Part shown: piece after piece, positions 1 to 8,749 of the stretch | Numbering within the stretch: the stretch's first letter is position 1 | Layout of the letters: the number at the start of each line of letters is the position of its first letter | NCBI GenBank assembly: GCA_964529305.1 | Contig: CAZGUX010000031.1 | Location: 36,173 to 100,172 of the forward strand | From: CAZGUX01 sp964529305 | GTDB lineage: Bacteria; Acidobacteriota; Terriglobia; Bryobacterales; Bryobacteraceae | Length of the DNA: 64,000 nucleotides | Reading direction: 5' to 3' | Made by a program: the position numbers and the translations under genes | The notes under the pieces: model-generated | The model's database searches: none | What the model was told of the DNA's origin: nothing | Seen by the model: the letters and a program-made list of their open reading frames with translations, nothing else

Positions 1-1
1 G

Positions 2-535
2 CAACAGCCACTTGTTAAGACAACCGGAGCATACTATACCGTGCACGGCTATGTGGACGGTCCCACCGTCATCGACTCAAGTCCAGCCGGGTTGTTTAAG
101 ACGGGCAATTGCGGCAGCTTTCATCCCCTGAATAATCCCAACGGCTTTATCCACCGTGAAAAGCTATTCGACTTAGTCAGTCAACATGAGGCGCTTTCGG
201 GAATAAGAAGTCACCACGCTGCGGTTGCTCACGAACTAGACAAGGAGGAGAAGAATCTCGGCATTGTGGCAGACCGGTATTTTCGAAAGAGTTCCACGAG
301 CCTGGCCCTCCAAGACTTCGCTACCCAAATCCGGCTAAGGCTCGATGAACTTCGCGACGGGATTCAGGAGGCTCAGCTTTGGCATGCGGATGGGCCGACC
401 GGGCCCCCTTTCCCGCTGTTGTTCACACCTTTTCCCAATGCATCACGGCCGAACGTACCAATCAACAATGCCAGCTATGATGCGGGCGGTGTGTTCTGGG
501 GCGTCATCAACTTCATGGTGGTTCCTTGCCCCTGA
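2..535 (+). CDS. C-terminal part of an unrecognised protein, truncated by the window's left edge
   Basis: The reading frame is open from base 2 to the stop at 533-535. The GTG at 41 is an internal possibility, but the frame stays open upstream of it, so I treat this as a 3' fragment of a longer gene. The visible part (about 177 residues) is mostly soluble. It has a charged, helix-prone middle (HELDKEEKNLG; DELRDGIQEAQLWH) and ends FWGVINFMVVPCP. I see no family motif. The next gene starts 27 bp downstream on the same strand, so the two are probably co-transcribed. Function unknown. Confidence 0.55.
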   Translation, partial: QQPLVKTTGAYYTVHGYVDGPTVIDSSPAGLFKTGNCGSFHPLNNPNGFIHREKLFDLVSQHEALSGIRSHHAAVAHELDKEEKNLGIVADRYFRKSSTSLALQDFATQIRLRLDELRDGIQEAQLWHADGPTGPPFPLLFTPFPNASRPNVPINNASYDAGGVFWGVINFMVVPCP

Positions 536-562
536 AATCGTTTCTGGAAAGGTGAAGGTCAG

Positions 563-1192
563 ATGCACCGAAAGTTCTTAACTTCGGCTTTACTGATATC
601 GACGGCGATGTTCGCAGAGGAATTTCGCCTAGATATTTCACAAATACCAGTGTTCGACAGCCCAAGTCGTGGACTACAGCCCGGCGACCCAACGGCGCCG
701 CCGGGGCCAGCCGCCGATGACGCAGAACCAACAAAGATCCTCGCGGTGTCCCTTGAAGCCGAGACGGCCGAAGTCCAACCGCATCGAAGCTACGCCTACT
801 CAGTTCGTATAAGGAATGTCAACGAGCGCCCGGTCCGTATACCTTGGACCCGAGATTCCGAACTGCTCAAACTGACAGCCGGCGTACGATTGTGCTTAGA
901 CATGAGTATCTCTGTTGTGCATCCATCTGGACGCTTTGATGTCTTGACGTACGCGACGCTTTATGGGAACAGTCTCCTGCCCGAATCTGTGAGAGTGCTT
1001 AGAAAGGGAGACGTCGCCATCATCGTGGCTCCGATGGCTGTGGATCCTGACCAGATTCCCAATGGCGATCGCATGATACCGGGCATTTGGGAGTTGGCGG
1101 CCCGAGTGGCATTTATTCTGGGAGCACCGGATCGATTTCATGGGCGGATGAAGACGGGCGCTATCAAGGTCAAAGTATTGGCGAGCCGATAA
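563..1192 (+). CDS. Small secreted protein of unknown function
   Basis: 209 residues from an ATG preceded by a purine-rich stretch (AAGGTGAAGG). The N-terminus (MHRKFLTSALLISTAMFAEE) is a typical Sec signal peptide with likely cleavage near residue 18. A Pro-rich linker (about 37-55) follows, then a predicted beta-rich region. The middle part (LAVSLEAETAEVQPHRSYAY, then VRIRNVNERPVRI) resembles the Ig-like beta-sandwich seen in many secreted acidobacterial proteins, but I cannot name a family. It lies 27 bp after the partial gene at the window start and may share its transcript. Confidence 0.6.
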   Translation: MHRKFLTSALLISTAMFAEEFRLDISQIPVFDSPSRGLQPGDPTAPPGPAADDAEPTKILAVSLEAETAEVQPHRSYAYSVRIRNVNERPVRIPWTRDSELLKLTAGVRLCLDMSISVVHPSGRFDVLTYATLYGNSLLPESVRVLRKGDVAIIVAPMAVDPDQIPNGDRMIPGIWELAARVAFILGAPDRFHGRMKTGAIKVKVLASR

Positions 1193-1668
1193 AGAATTGA
1201 ACTATGAAGGACAATGATGGTTGATTTGTGTCGTGGACGGGCGGAGGGCAAACAAGTGGAAGAGAGGTCGTGGGATCCGCTTGGATGGGACGTTCTGAGG
1301 ACGGCGCGGTCAACTGACCGCTAAGCGCGAGATCTCGGTCGCCGGTGCGGAACGACTGCTTACCGGTCCCGATCTCTGCGAACGCTCCCAACGCAGACGG
1401 TTCCAGTCGTTGATGGGGGAAGCGGGCGCTGATGGCATGGCCCTTCAACCTGTCCTCGAACAGGTATTCAGATGTGCGGGCTGGGCTGACTAGGGAGCGA
1501 CGGGAATGTTGTTTCTCCTCCGGGTAGAAAAATAGCGCAAGTGATGGTGAAACTGAGAGTTAAGCGACAAGGGAAGCCGAGTCATCGCGCGGACATGGTG
1601 TTTTTGAGGAGAGCGTTGCCATGCAAGGCAACGAGGCATAGCAAAAGGTAAAACAAGTCGAGCCATCT
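1193..1668. other. 476-bp gap without a convincing gene
   Basis: No frame in this stretch shows a recognisable protein; an opposite-strand frame of about 90 codons has no recognisable motif. A short hairpin (7-bp stem CGTTGCC/GGCAACG, 1614-1633) lies 35 bp before the next start codon and could be part of the 5' leader of the surface protein gene at 1669. I looked for riboswitch-like conserved blocks in the leader and found none I could defend. Confidence 0.4.
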
Positions 1669-4600
1669 ATGGGAAGGTTGCTCAAAGGCTTACGAGTGTT
1701 CAAACGCGTCGGATACGTGGCTGTCGCCACGCTCATCTTGGCAATTCACGTCCTCGCCCAACTGAACCAGAACTGCACGGTGAGTATCCTCAACCGCAAC
1801 GCGCGGGTGCAGGCGGACGGGAAGTGGCGGGTGGAGGGTGTTCCCGCCGGCGCGACCGTCCGCGCCCGCGCCACCTGCATCGATGGCGGCGTGACCCGGA
1901 CCGGCGAGACCGGCCTGGTCAGTATCGTCCCGGACCAGGGCAACGCGTTCGACGCAAGCATCACGCTGGGTACCACTACCCCGATCGCCAACACGTTGAG
2001 CCTGACGGCGCCGTTGACCACGCTCAACGCGCCGAACGCCACGACGCAGCTCACGGTGACGGCGAACTACCCCACGGGGCCGCCGGGAAACGTGACGGCG
2101 GCGAGCACGGGGACGCGATACACCGTGAGCAACGCGGCCATCGCAACCGTGTCGGCGGACGGGTTGGTGCAGGCGCTGTCAAGCGGCACGGTGGTGATTC
2201 AAGCGAACAATGAAGGCTCGACCGGAATGATCCAGATCACGGTGTCGATCGGAGCTGACACGGACAACGACGGCATCCCGGACTCGATCGAACTGCAGTA
2301 CGGGCTGAATCCCAACGACCCGGTGGATGCGCTCCAAGACCAGGACCAGGACGGGCTCACCAACGTGGAGGAGTACCGCCTGGGGACCTCGTTGAACGAC
2401 ACGGATAGCGACGATGATCTGATTCCGGACTTTATCGAAGTGCGCCTGGGGCTGGACCCGAGGGTGGCGACGCCGAGGATGGCGGTCTCCGGGCGGGTGG
2501 TGAACGGGGGCGGTGCGAACGTGGCGGGCGCAACGGTGGTGGCGCTGGGGATGATCCAGGCGGTGACCAACGCGTCGGGGACGTTCCAGTTGGCTGCGGT
2601 TCCGGCGACGCTGGGGAGCGTGACGTTGACGGCGTTCGCGGCGGTGTCCGGGCAGCAGTGGGTCGGTTATTCGGCCGGAATCGCGCCGGCGGCGGGCGGG
2701 ACGGTGGACGCGGGATCGATCGTGATTGCGCCGGTCAGCGGAGTGCTGAGCGGCGTGATCAGCGATCCGCTCGGCAACGGCGCGGGGGGTACACAGATTA
2801 CGGTAGCTTGTGGAGCGGTGAACCTGACGGGGACCGCGGATGCGCTGGGACGGTACACGGTCACGAACGTTCCGAACGGGGTGTGCACGGTGAACGCGTT
2901 CCACGCCGCCACGGGGTTCAGGGGAAGCGGAACAGGCAACCTGCCGGAGGTGGCGAGGGTCGATGTACGGATCGGGCCGATGGGCTCGGTGCAGGGAACG
3001 GTGTACCGGTCGAACGGAACCACGCCTTACCAGGGTGTGGCGGTGACGCTGGTAGATGGAATCCAATGGCTGGGCAACGCGATCACGGGCGCCAACGGCA
3101 GCTATTCGATGGCGGTACGCCCGGCGAGTTTCCAGGTGCGGATGGAGGCGCCCGGCAGTGTGAGTTTGACTTCGGCGCAGACGTACACGGTGGGCTTCGG
3201 CGAGGCGCGGACGGTGAATTTGAACCATCCGGGAAACGGCGTGGTGAACGTGACGGTGAGGGACGCGGCAGAGGCCTTGGTGAACGGCGCGGATGTCACC
3301 GCGTTCGCGGCCTCGCCGTATGCCTACCGCCTTCGGGACAAGTCGGTCAGCGGGACGGCGCAATTCACGGTGGCGGCGGGCAACTTCACGGTGACGGCAG
3401 CGCATCCGGCGACGGGCTTGTCGGGATCGGTATCGTCGGCGGTGGCGGAAAATGGAACCGTGGGCGTGACGGTGAATCTTACCGGATCGCTGCCGGGTAC
3501 GGTACGAGGAGTGATCCGTTGGGACGCCACCAACCCGGTACCGTATCCCGACGTGTTTATCACTCAGACCGACGCCGGCGGCCAGATCCGGACGTTCTTT
3601 GCGGGGCGGTTCAGCGACGATCCGAACGGCAGCGACACGGACGCAGATGGGAGCTATGTGATCACGGGGCTTTCCGTGGGGCCGTTCACCCTGACGGCAC
3701 AGTCCGAGGAGGGGGCGACCGTCACCGCCAGCGGAACGGTGACGGATGTGAACGCTCCAGTAGTGTTGAACGCGACAATGCCGGCGTCTGCGACGGTGAG
3801 CGGCATCCTGCGCCGGCCGGACGGGTCGGCGTTTGTGGGTGGAACCCTTCGGTTGACGGCGCCTTCGCTGCCCTTCGCGGCGCAGCCTCCGGAGACGGAT
3901 GCACAGGGCGCGTTCCGGGTCCTGGGTGTTCCCGTGGGGCCCTACGTCTTGTACGGAGACACGATCAACGGCGGCGGGGGATCGTACCTGCGCTATGGCT
4001 CCGCGGCGGGGGTTGCGGGACAGGCCGGTCAAACCTACTCGACCGATGTGACGCTCGAGGAAACCGGAACCGTCACGGGGACGGTCTATCTGGCCGATGG
4101 AGTGATGGTGGCTCCGAATACGCAGGTGGACATCGAAGTGTACGGCAAGGGATTCGAGGCAGTACACACGGTGACCGCGAACGGTAGCGGTGTGTTCACC
4201 TGGTGCGGCGCTTACCCCGGCAAAGTGCTGGTGACGGCGCGTACGGCGCAAGGGGCTGGGGAAGCCGCGGCGGAAGGCTCGCTGGCGGGGGGAGGGACCG
4301 CGACGATCAACGTCCGATTCGGCAGCGCAGCGGACCTCCAGGGGGGAGTGATCTATCCACTCGCGGGAACGAACGGGTTCCGGTACGGAACGAATGATTG
4401 CCTGGGAATGAGCCCGGCGGGGACGAGCGACGGCAGACTGTCGAGTCCGGCATTGAGCAGTGCCTGGCCCGAGGTCAACCGGGCGTTGACGTTCACCGGA
4501 TGCCTGGGAGTCGCCATCAAAGAAGCAAGCGGAAGGCAACTGGCTCGCGCCTTTCCTTTGATCTTTCCGACTGGCGTCTATCAGGAGAGGAAGATCTACG

Positions 4601-4710
4601 TTCCGGAGTCGGGTGGTTTTGTTCGGTACCTGGACAGCTTCACGAACCCGCATGCCGTAGCGCTAACGGTTCCGATCCGGCGCTCCCATCGGCGCACCCC
4701 GATACTGTAG
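1669..4710 (+). CDS. Large secreted surface protein with Ca-binding repeats and many carboxypeptidase-regulatory-like domains, probably 3'-truncated
   Basis: 1013 residues. A signal peptide (hydrophobic core about 16-30) is followed by a Big2-type Ig-like domain (about 105-190, ISN/AxV-type motifs). Next comes a block of thrombospondin-type-3-like calcium motifs (about 195-255: DTDNDGIPDS, NDPVDALQDQDQDGLTN, DTDSDDDLIPD). About eight carboxypeptidase-regulatory-like/SpaA-like beta domains follow, each starting with a pattern like 'V.G.V....G.....V.G..V.L', from 270 to about 900. Likely an outer-surface or secreted multi-domain protein. The last ten residues (RRSHRRTPIL) are basic and unlike the rest. 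The stop codon lies inside the left arm of a hairpin repeat at 4706-4745, which suggests a longer original protein cut by repeat insertion. The function, adhesion or surface display, is inferred. Confidence 0.8.
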   Translation: MGRLLKGLRVFKRVGYVAVATLILAIHVLAQLNQNCTVSILNRNARVQADGKWRVEGVPAGATVRARATCIDGGVTRTGETGLVSIVPDQGNAFDASITLGTTTPIANTLSLTAPLTTLNAPNATTQLTVTANYPTGPPGNVTAASTGTRYTVSNAAIATVSADGLVQALSSGTVVIQANNEGSTGMIQITVSIGADTDNDGIPDSIELQYGLNPNDPVDALQDQDQDGLTNVEEYRLGTSLNDTDSDDDLIPDFIEVRLGLDPRVATPRMAVSGRVVNGGGANVAGATVVALGMIQAVTNASGTFQLAAVPATLGSVTLTAFAAVSGQQWVGYSAGIAPAAGGTVDAGSIVIAPVSGVLSGVISDPLGNGAGGTQITVACGAVNLTGTADALGRYTVTNVPNGVCTVNAFHAATGFRGSGTGNLPEVARVDVRIGPMGSVQGTVYRSNGTTPYQGVAVTLVDGIQWLGNAITGANGSYSMAVRPASFQVRMEAPGSVSLTSAQTYTVGFGEARTVNLNHPGNGVVNVTVRDAAEALVNGADVTAFAASPYAYRLRDKSVSGTAQFTVAAGNFTVTAAHPATGLSGSVSSAVAENGTVGVTVNLTGSLPGTVRGVIRWDATNPVPYPDVFITQTDAGGQIRTFFAGRFSDDPNGSDTDADGSYVITGLSVGPFTLTAQSEEGATVTASGTVTDVNAPVVLNATMPASATVSGILRRPDGSAFVGGTLRLTAPSLPFAAQPPETDAQGAFRVLGVPVGPYVLYGDTINGGGGSYLRYGSAAGVAGQAGQTYSTDVTLEETGTVTGTVYLADGVMVAPNTQVDIEVYGKGFEAVHTVTANGSGVFTWCGAYPGKVLVTARTAQGAGEAAAEGSLAGGGTATINVRFGSAADLQGGVIYPLAGTNGFRYGTNDCLGMSPAGTSDGRLSSPALSSAWPEVNRALTFTGCLGVAIKEASGRQLARAFPLIFPTGVYQERKIYVPESGGFVRYLDSFTNPHAVALTVPIRRSHRRTPIL

Positions 4711-4745
4711 GGGTCGCATTCAGTCGCATACATGCGACCCCTACA
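4706..4745. repeat. REP-like hairpin overlapping the stop of the upstream CDS
   Basis: A perfect 14-bp inverted repeat: TGTAGGGGTCGCAT at 4706-4719 and its reverse complement at 4732-4745, with a 12-nt loop that itself contains GTCGCAT. No T-run follows, so it does not look like an intrinsic terminator. The upstream gene's TAG stop (4708-4710) is inside the left arm. A palindromic unit with an internal echo of the arm sequence is typical of REP/REPIN-type elements. Confidence 0.75.
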
Positions 4746-4953
4746 ATTCACACGCCCAAGGGTCCGCTTCCCGGCCGTTCAACCGCCTTTACCTTATTCT
4801 TAATAGCCCCTCGCGGCTCCGCCCAACGTTCACACCCCGATTCCAACAATCGCCCCTTCTAACTCAACCACTTACATGTCTCTTCCCTCAAAATCCCTTC
4901 CACCCCGTGCGATAATTAAGGGAGATGCCGTTTTCCCCCTTATCCGCCATTTC

Positions 4954-5116
4954 TGTTGCGCTTTGTTGCGCATAAGCCCGAACCCACTTCCATCTCCTTT
5001 GTTTGCAACACCCCCTATCCCACATTTACCACACAGGCGCAACAAATCCGCTCGTATCCGCAACAGCTATCCGCTTATCCGCAACACATACGCAACAGAT
5101 TTGTAAGCCTGTTGCG
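4954..5116. repeat. Cluster of seven CGCAACA/TGTTGCG heptamers, iteron-like
   Basis: CGCAACA occurs on the plus strand at 5037, 5059, 5080 and 5091. Its reverse complement TGTTGCG occurs at 4954, 4964 and 5110. That gives seven copies in about 160 bp. TATCCGC occurs at about 4940, 5055, 5069 and 5076, interleaved with them. The spacing (21, then 11 bp) is roughly helical. Such clusters are typical of protein-binding iterons or operator arrays. No replication protein gene is nearby. Confidence 0.5.
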
Positions 5117-5151
5117 TTCACAGCACTTTTATTTTTTTCTGTTGTGAACGC
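5114..5151. repeat. Hairpin with 12-bp arms and T-rich loop
   Basis: GCGTTCACAGCA (5114-5125) pairs with TGTTGTGAACGC (5140-5151) with one mismatch (G-U in RNA). The loop contains ATTTTTTTC. It could be a transcript-end structure or a binding site belonging to the decayed element around the terminase remnant. I cannot tell which. Confidence 0.5.
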
Positions 5152-5218
5152 TCAATCACTTCCCTCCATTTTAGCCATTTTTCCGCTTCCCTCCGTGCCA
5201 CCCTGAGATCGAGAAAAC

Positions 5219-5475
5219 ATGATCTCCGACCTCCTTTGCGCCGCCGGCCCGGTTCGCTTCGCCCGGCTTCGGCTTGACTTCTCGCCCGACCCGTCCAGGC
5301 GCGCTTCCTCGCCTCGGCCGCCCGCGCCGTCTTCTCAACTGTTGCCGCCAATGGGGCAAGTCCACCACCGTGGCTGCCCTCGCCGTCCACCGCTTCGTCT
5401 ACGGTGCGCCCGGCAACATTACCCTGATTTTCGCGCCCTCCCTCCGCCAATCCGCTGAACTCCTGCCATTTCTCC
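5219..5475 (+). pseudogene. Frameshifted remnant of a phage terminase large subunit (N-terminal ATPase part)
   Basis: Three frames together give one terminase-like sequence. From 5219 one frame gives an N-terminal stretch ending LRLDFSPDP. From about 5296 a second gives QARFLASAARAV. From 5331 a third gives LLNCCRQWGKSTTVAALAVH, then ITLIFAPSLRQSAEL. In phage and prophage TerL proteins the pattern is '..F.PDPWQ...L......LLNC.RQ.GKST..A..A......LILS.PSLRQS.EL'. The adenine-binding and Walker A (QWGKST, 5349-5366) motifs and the RQSxEL motif are all in the right order. At least two indels separate the frames and everything after RQSAEL is lost, so the gene is dead. It lies between an AT-rich spacer and the GTPase gene. 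No other phage gene is visible. Confidence 0.75.
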
Positions 5476-5512
5476 GCAGGACGCCGGGTGGTATCCTGGC
5501 TCCGGATCGAGC

Positions 5513-6454
5513 ATGCCCGCGAATCTGACTCCCGACTACCTGGAGGCGGAGCGCGAGTTCCGCGAGGCGCAAACGCCCGCTGACAAAGTGGTGGCGCTCG
5601 AACGGATGCTGGCCACCCTTCCCAAACACAAGGGAACCGAGAAACTCCAGGCGGACATTCGCCGAAGGCTGTCGCAGGCCCGCAAGGAGGGCGCCAAGAA
5701 AGGTGCGTCCCACGCCGCTCCGATCTATCTGGTCCACCGCGAGGGCGCCGGGCAGGTGGCCCTGGTAGGCCCGCCCAATTCCGGCAAATCGCAGATCCTG
5801 TGCACGCTCACCCACGCGCGGCCCGAGGTGGCCGGATACCCGTTCACCACCCGATTCCCGACGCCCGGGATGATGCCGTTCGAGGATATTCAGATCCAGT
5901 TGGTCGACCTGCCTCCGCTCAGCCGGGAATTCATGGAACCCTGGCTCCCGCAAGTGATCCGGAACGCCAACCGGAGCATCCTGGTGATCGACCTGTCCAG
6001 CAGTGAACTCCTGGAAGAGGTCGACTGGATTGCGGGACAAATGGAGGAGTGGCGGCTTCCCTTCCCCGCCATCATCGCCGCCACCAAGGCCGACCTTCCG
6101 GCCGCGGCCAGCAATCTGGACGTCCTGCGCGACCTCTATGGCGGCCGCGCTCCCTGTCTCGCGATTTCCACCGCGACCGGCGAGAACCTTCCGGCCTTCG
6201 CCCGTGCGGTCTTCGCGTGTCTCGACGTCGTCCGCGTCTACACGAAAACCCCCGGCAGGAAGGCGGAGCTGGGATTGCCCTACGTACTGCGGCGCGGCGC
6301 CACGATACTCGACGCCGCGCGGCATGTCCACAAAGACTTTGCGGAACACCTGAAATATGCCCGCCTGTTCCACGCCGCCAATGGCGTTGACGGCCTGATG
6401 GTGGAGCGCGGCCATGTGGTCGACGACGGCGATATCCTTGAATTCCATATCTAA
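5513..6454 (+). CDS. DRG/Obg-like GTPase with C-terminal TGS domain
   Basis: 313 residues. A charged helical N-terminus (1-65, typical of this family before the G domain) is followed by a P-loop GPPNSGKS (86-93), a YPFTT switch segment (109-113), a G3-position DLPP (132-135) in place of DxxG, and a G4 motif TKAD (191-194). A TGS domain (about 234-313) ends GDILEFHI. This is the architecture of the TRAFAC-class DRG/YchF-related GTPases annotated as 50S-binding or TGS-domain GTPases. A ribosome- or RNA-linked role is inferred from the family. The ATG at 5513 gives the expected conserved N-terminus. The terminase remnant ends just upstream, so the promoter probably lies within that imported DNA. 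Confidence 0.85.
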   Translation: MPANLTPDYLEAEREFREAQTPADKVVALERMLATLPKHKGTEKLQADIRRRLSQARKEGAKKGASHAAPIYLVHREGAGQVALVGPPNSGKSQILCTLTHARPEVAGYPFTTRFPTPGMMPFEDIQIQLVDLPPLSREFMEPWLPQVIRNANRSILVIDLSSSELLEEVDWIAGQMEEWRLPFPAIIAATKADLPAAASNLDVLRDLYGGRAPCLAISTATGENLPAFARAVFACLDVVRVYTKTPGRKAELGLPYVLRRGATILDAARHVHKDFAEHLKYARLFHAANGVDGLMVERGHVVDDGDILEFHI

Positions 6455-6510
6455 CCTGCCCTAAAGTCCGAGCCAGGACAGACGATCATTCCAACGGAAA
6501 GCACGGTGAA

Positions 6511-7176
6511 GTGCGGTTGGTGTTGAATGTGGCGCTGTTGTTGATGGTGGCGATGCTGGGCGCGATCCCGCTGGAGTCAGCGATCCGGATTGTTACGCGG
6601 GCCCTGCCAAGGGCGGTCGTTCAGCGAGGCTACCAGACCCGTTTGGAAGCAGTCTCGACTTCAACCTGTCCGAACTCGGACATCCAGTTCACTGCCGAGG
6701 GCCTGCCGGAGGGCCTGCGGTTGTCGCCGGTCGGCGAAATTCAAGGCGTGGCCCGGCGGACGGGCCGGTTCCCCATCGCCGTTCGCGCTTCGAACAGTTG
6801 TGGCGCCGCCCGGGAGGAATTCACCATCCGTGTTTTTCCGGCGGCGGTGTTCGACCTCAGGCCGAGCGATCTCGTCTTTCGAGTGAGGCAGGGGACGCTT
6901 CCGCAGCATCAGAGTTTCGCGGTGCGGTCGACATGGCCGGAGTTGTTGTACCGCATTGATGTGGAACCGCGGTCGCCGGCCTGGCTGCGGATATCGCCTC
7001 GGTCCGGCCAGGTGCCGCCGGACGGTTCTCCGTTGGACGGAGATGCCGTGCATGTCGAGGTGGATCCCTCGGCCCTGCCTCCAGGAGTTCACCGGGCGGC
7101 GTTACGGGTCTCGGCGGCCGAGGCGCTACGTGTGGAGAAAGTGACGGTAACAGTTTATGTCTCGGCAGCGCGATAA
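6511..7176 (+). CDS. Secreted protein with putative-Ig and BACON-like domains
   Basis: 221 residues from a GTG start. A signal-anchor-like N-terminus (LVLNVALLLMVAMLGAIPL, residues 3-21) precedes an Ig-like module (about 35-115) with the 'P.GL..SP.GEI.G......G.FPI.V...NSCG' pattern of Put_Ig (He_PIG) domains, then a BACON-like half (about 118-220) with PAWLRISPRSGQVP and a final VEKVTVTVYV strand. Such modules are abundant in secreted Solibacter proteins; their ligands are unknown. It stands alone 56 bp after the GTPase gene. Confidence 0.65.
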   Translation: MRLVLNVALLLMVAMLGAIPLESAIRIVTRALPRAVVQRGYQTRLEAVSTSTCPNSDIQFTAEGLPEGLRLSPVGEIQGVARRTGRFPIAVRASNSCGAAREEFTIRVFPAAVFDLRPSDLVFRVRQGTLPQHQSFAVRSTWPELLYRIDVEPRSPAWLRISPRSGQVPPDGSPLDGDAVHVEVDPSALPPGVHRAALRVSAAEALRVEKVTVTVYVSAAR

Positions 7177-7657
7177 GGCGAAGAAGACCCCTTCTTCCCA
7201 ACGCGGAAAGATTGCCGGCGCCGGGTGCGGAGAGGGAGCGTACATGACCATTGTGGACCGAAAGGGACGCCGGACGCTGGCAAGTCTGAGTTTGGCCAAG
7301 CCGCCTCGCCGGCTGAAACGGATCCTTTGGCGGAAGCTTCCCCAAGGCCGGGCGCACCCGCTCCCTCCTCGACGTGCGGCGGTCCCCTCGTCGATCGTCG
7401 CGTTGAGCACGTTGTTGAGCAACGATTTCAGCACGGCGTACCGGGCCTGATCAGCGCCCAGATCCAAGCCCCTGGGCGGCCTTTCGACCCTGCCCCTTGC
7501 CCCTTGCCGCTTGCGATTGAAGATCCGCCAGCAGGTTCCCCTGCCGTGCCGCTGACGGTGGGCATTGTTGGCCCCATCCCGTATGCCTTGCCGGCGGCCA
7601 ACCCTGGCTCCCGCGCGACACCGGCTGTTGTCTCTGAAATACTGGTTGAGGATACCC
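7177..7657. other. 481-bp gap, no supported gene
   Basis: Frames on both strands are open but have no recognisable family over their length. A minus-strand stretch (about 7375-7445) translates to LLNNVLNATIDEGTAAR, loosely like a conserved segment of penicillin-binding proteins, but the GKTGT motif that should follow is absent in all three frames. I see no RNA gene or clear promoter. Confidence 0.4.
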
Positions 7658-8686
7658 ATGAAAGCCCTCGTTAAAAGCGAATCGCGTCCCGGGTTGTGGC
7701 TGCAGGACGTTCCCGAACCCTCCGCCGGCATCAACGACGTCCTGATCCGGGTCCTGCGCACTGGAATTTGCGGTACGGACCTCCACATCTACAACTGGGA
7801 CGAATGGGCGCAAAAAACGATTCCCGTTCCCCTCGTCATCGGACACGAGTTTGTCGGTGAAGTCGCGGCCGTGGGCTCCAACGTCGCGGACTTCAAACCC
7901 GGGGACCTCGTCAGCGGCGAGGGTCACGTCGTCTGCGGGCGCTGCCGCAACTGCATGGCCGGACGCCGTCACCTCTGCGCCTTCACCTCGGGCGTCGGCG
8001 TGAACCGCGCTGGCGCCTTTGCCGAGTACATCTGCCTCCCCATGACGAATATCTGGCGGCACGATCCCGGCATCGACCGCAGCGTAGCCGCCATCTTCGA
8101 CCCTTTTGGCAATGCCGTGCACACCGCCCTCGCGTTTGACGTTCTGGGTGAAGACATCCTGATTACGGGCGCCGGTCCTATTGGCATCATGGCGGCGGCG
8201 GTGGTCCGCCATGCCGCCGCGCGGCATGTCGTGATCACGGACGTGAACCCCTACCGGCTCGAACTCGCCCGCAAGGTCGGGGTTACGCTCGCGGTCAATA
8301 CGTCGGAGACGCCGCTCAAAGAAGTTCAAAAGAAGCTGGGCATGAAAGAAGGCTTCGATATCGGCCTCGAAATGTCGGGCAATCAGGCGGCGTTCCGGGA
8401 AATGCTGGCCAACATGTGCCACGGGGGTCGCATCGCCATGTTGGGCATTCCCCCCAAAGAGATGTCGATCGACTGGAACACGGTCATCTTTAACATGCTG
8501 ACGATCCGCGGCATCTACGGCCGCGAGATGTACGAGACGTGGTATCAGATGACCGTGATGATCGAGTCCGGGCTGGACATTCGTCCCGTCATCACTCACG
8601 AGATGCCTTATCACGAATTCGAGCGCGGCCTCGAAGTGATGGCGGCCGGCCAGGCGGGGAAAGTCGTTCTCCACTGGGCGGACTAA
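7658..8686 (+). CDS. tdh: L-threonine 3-dehydrogenase
   Basis: 342 residues, the family's usual length (E. coli Tdh has 341). The enzyme oxidises L-threonine with NAD+ to 2-amino-3-ketobutyrate in the cytoplasm. Visible features: catalytic zinc ligands C38 (TGICGTD) and H63/E64 (IGHEF); structural zinc cysteines C93, C96, C99, C107 (CGRCRNCMAGRRHLC); the Rossmann glycines GAGPIG near 172; and the YNWDEWAQ segment characteristic of Tdh. The ATG at 7658 matches the family N-terminus (MKALVKSE) and follows GAGGAT; the open frame upstream is not coding. No kbl (2-amino-3-ketobutyrate CoA ligase) lies next to it, so the pathway's second step is encoded elsewhere. Confidence 0.93.
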   Translation: MKALVKSESRPGLWLQDVPEPSAGINDVLIRVLRTGICGTDLHIYNWDEWAQKTIPVPLVIGHEFVGEVAAVGSNVADFKPGDLVSGEGHVVCGRCRNCMAGRRHLCAFTSGVGVNRAGAFAEYICLPMTNIWRHDPGIDRSVAAIFDPFGNAVHTALAFDVLGEDILITGAGPIGIMAAAVVRHAAARHVVITDVNPYRLELARKVGVTLAVNTSETPLKEVQKKLGMKEGFDIGLEMSGNQAAFREMLANMCHGGRIAMLGIPPKEMSIDWNTVIFNMLTIRGIYGREMYETWYQMTVMIESGLDIRPVITHEMPYHEFERGLEVMAAGQAGKVVLHWAD

Positions 8687-8749
8687 ACAGCCATCGGGTC
8701 TTCCCTCTATTCCCAACCATGTGCAGGGGCGCGGTACACTGTCTCACGA

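Larger units (their letters stand above)
4746..5218. other. AT-richer intergenic region with no gene
   Basis: About 470 bp noticeably richer in A/T and pyrimidines than the flanking DNA, without a credible CDS; all frames of 60-75 codons here look random. It holds the iteron-like repeat cluster and the long hairpin annotated separately. Its composition and the adjoining terminase remnant suggest imported, decayed DNA. Confidence 0.5.

Noticed and set aside
2179..4653. 824-codon open frame opposite the large surface-protein gene
   Set aside because: It is an Arg/His-rich mirror of a GC-rich coding strand with no recognisable domain.
7375..7445. Penicillin-binding-protein-like fragment on the minus strand (LLNNVLNATIDEGTAAR)
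   Set aside because: The match is to one weak segment only; the GKTGT motif that should follow within about 15 residues is missing in all three frames.
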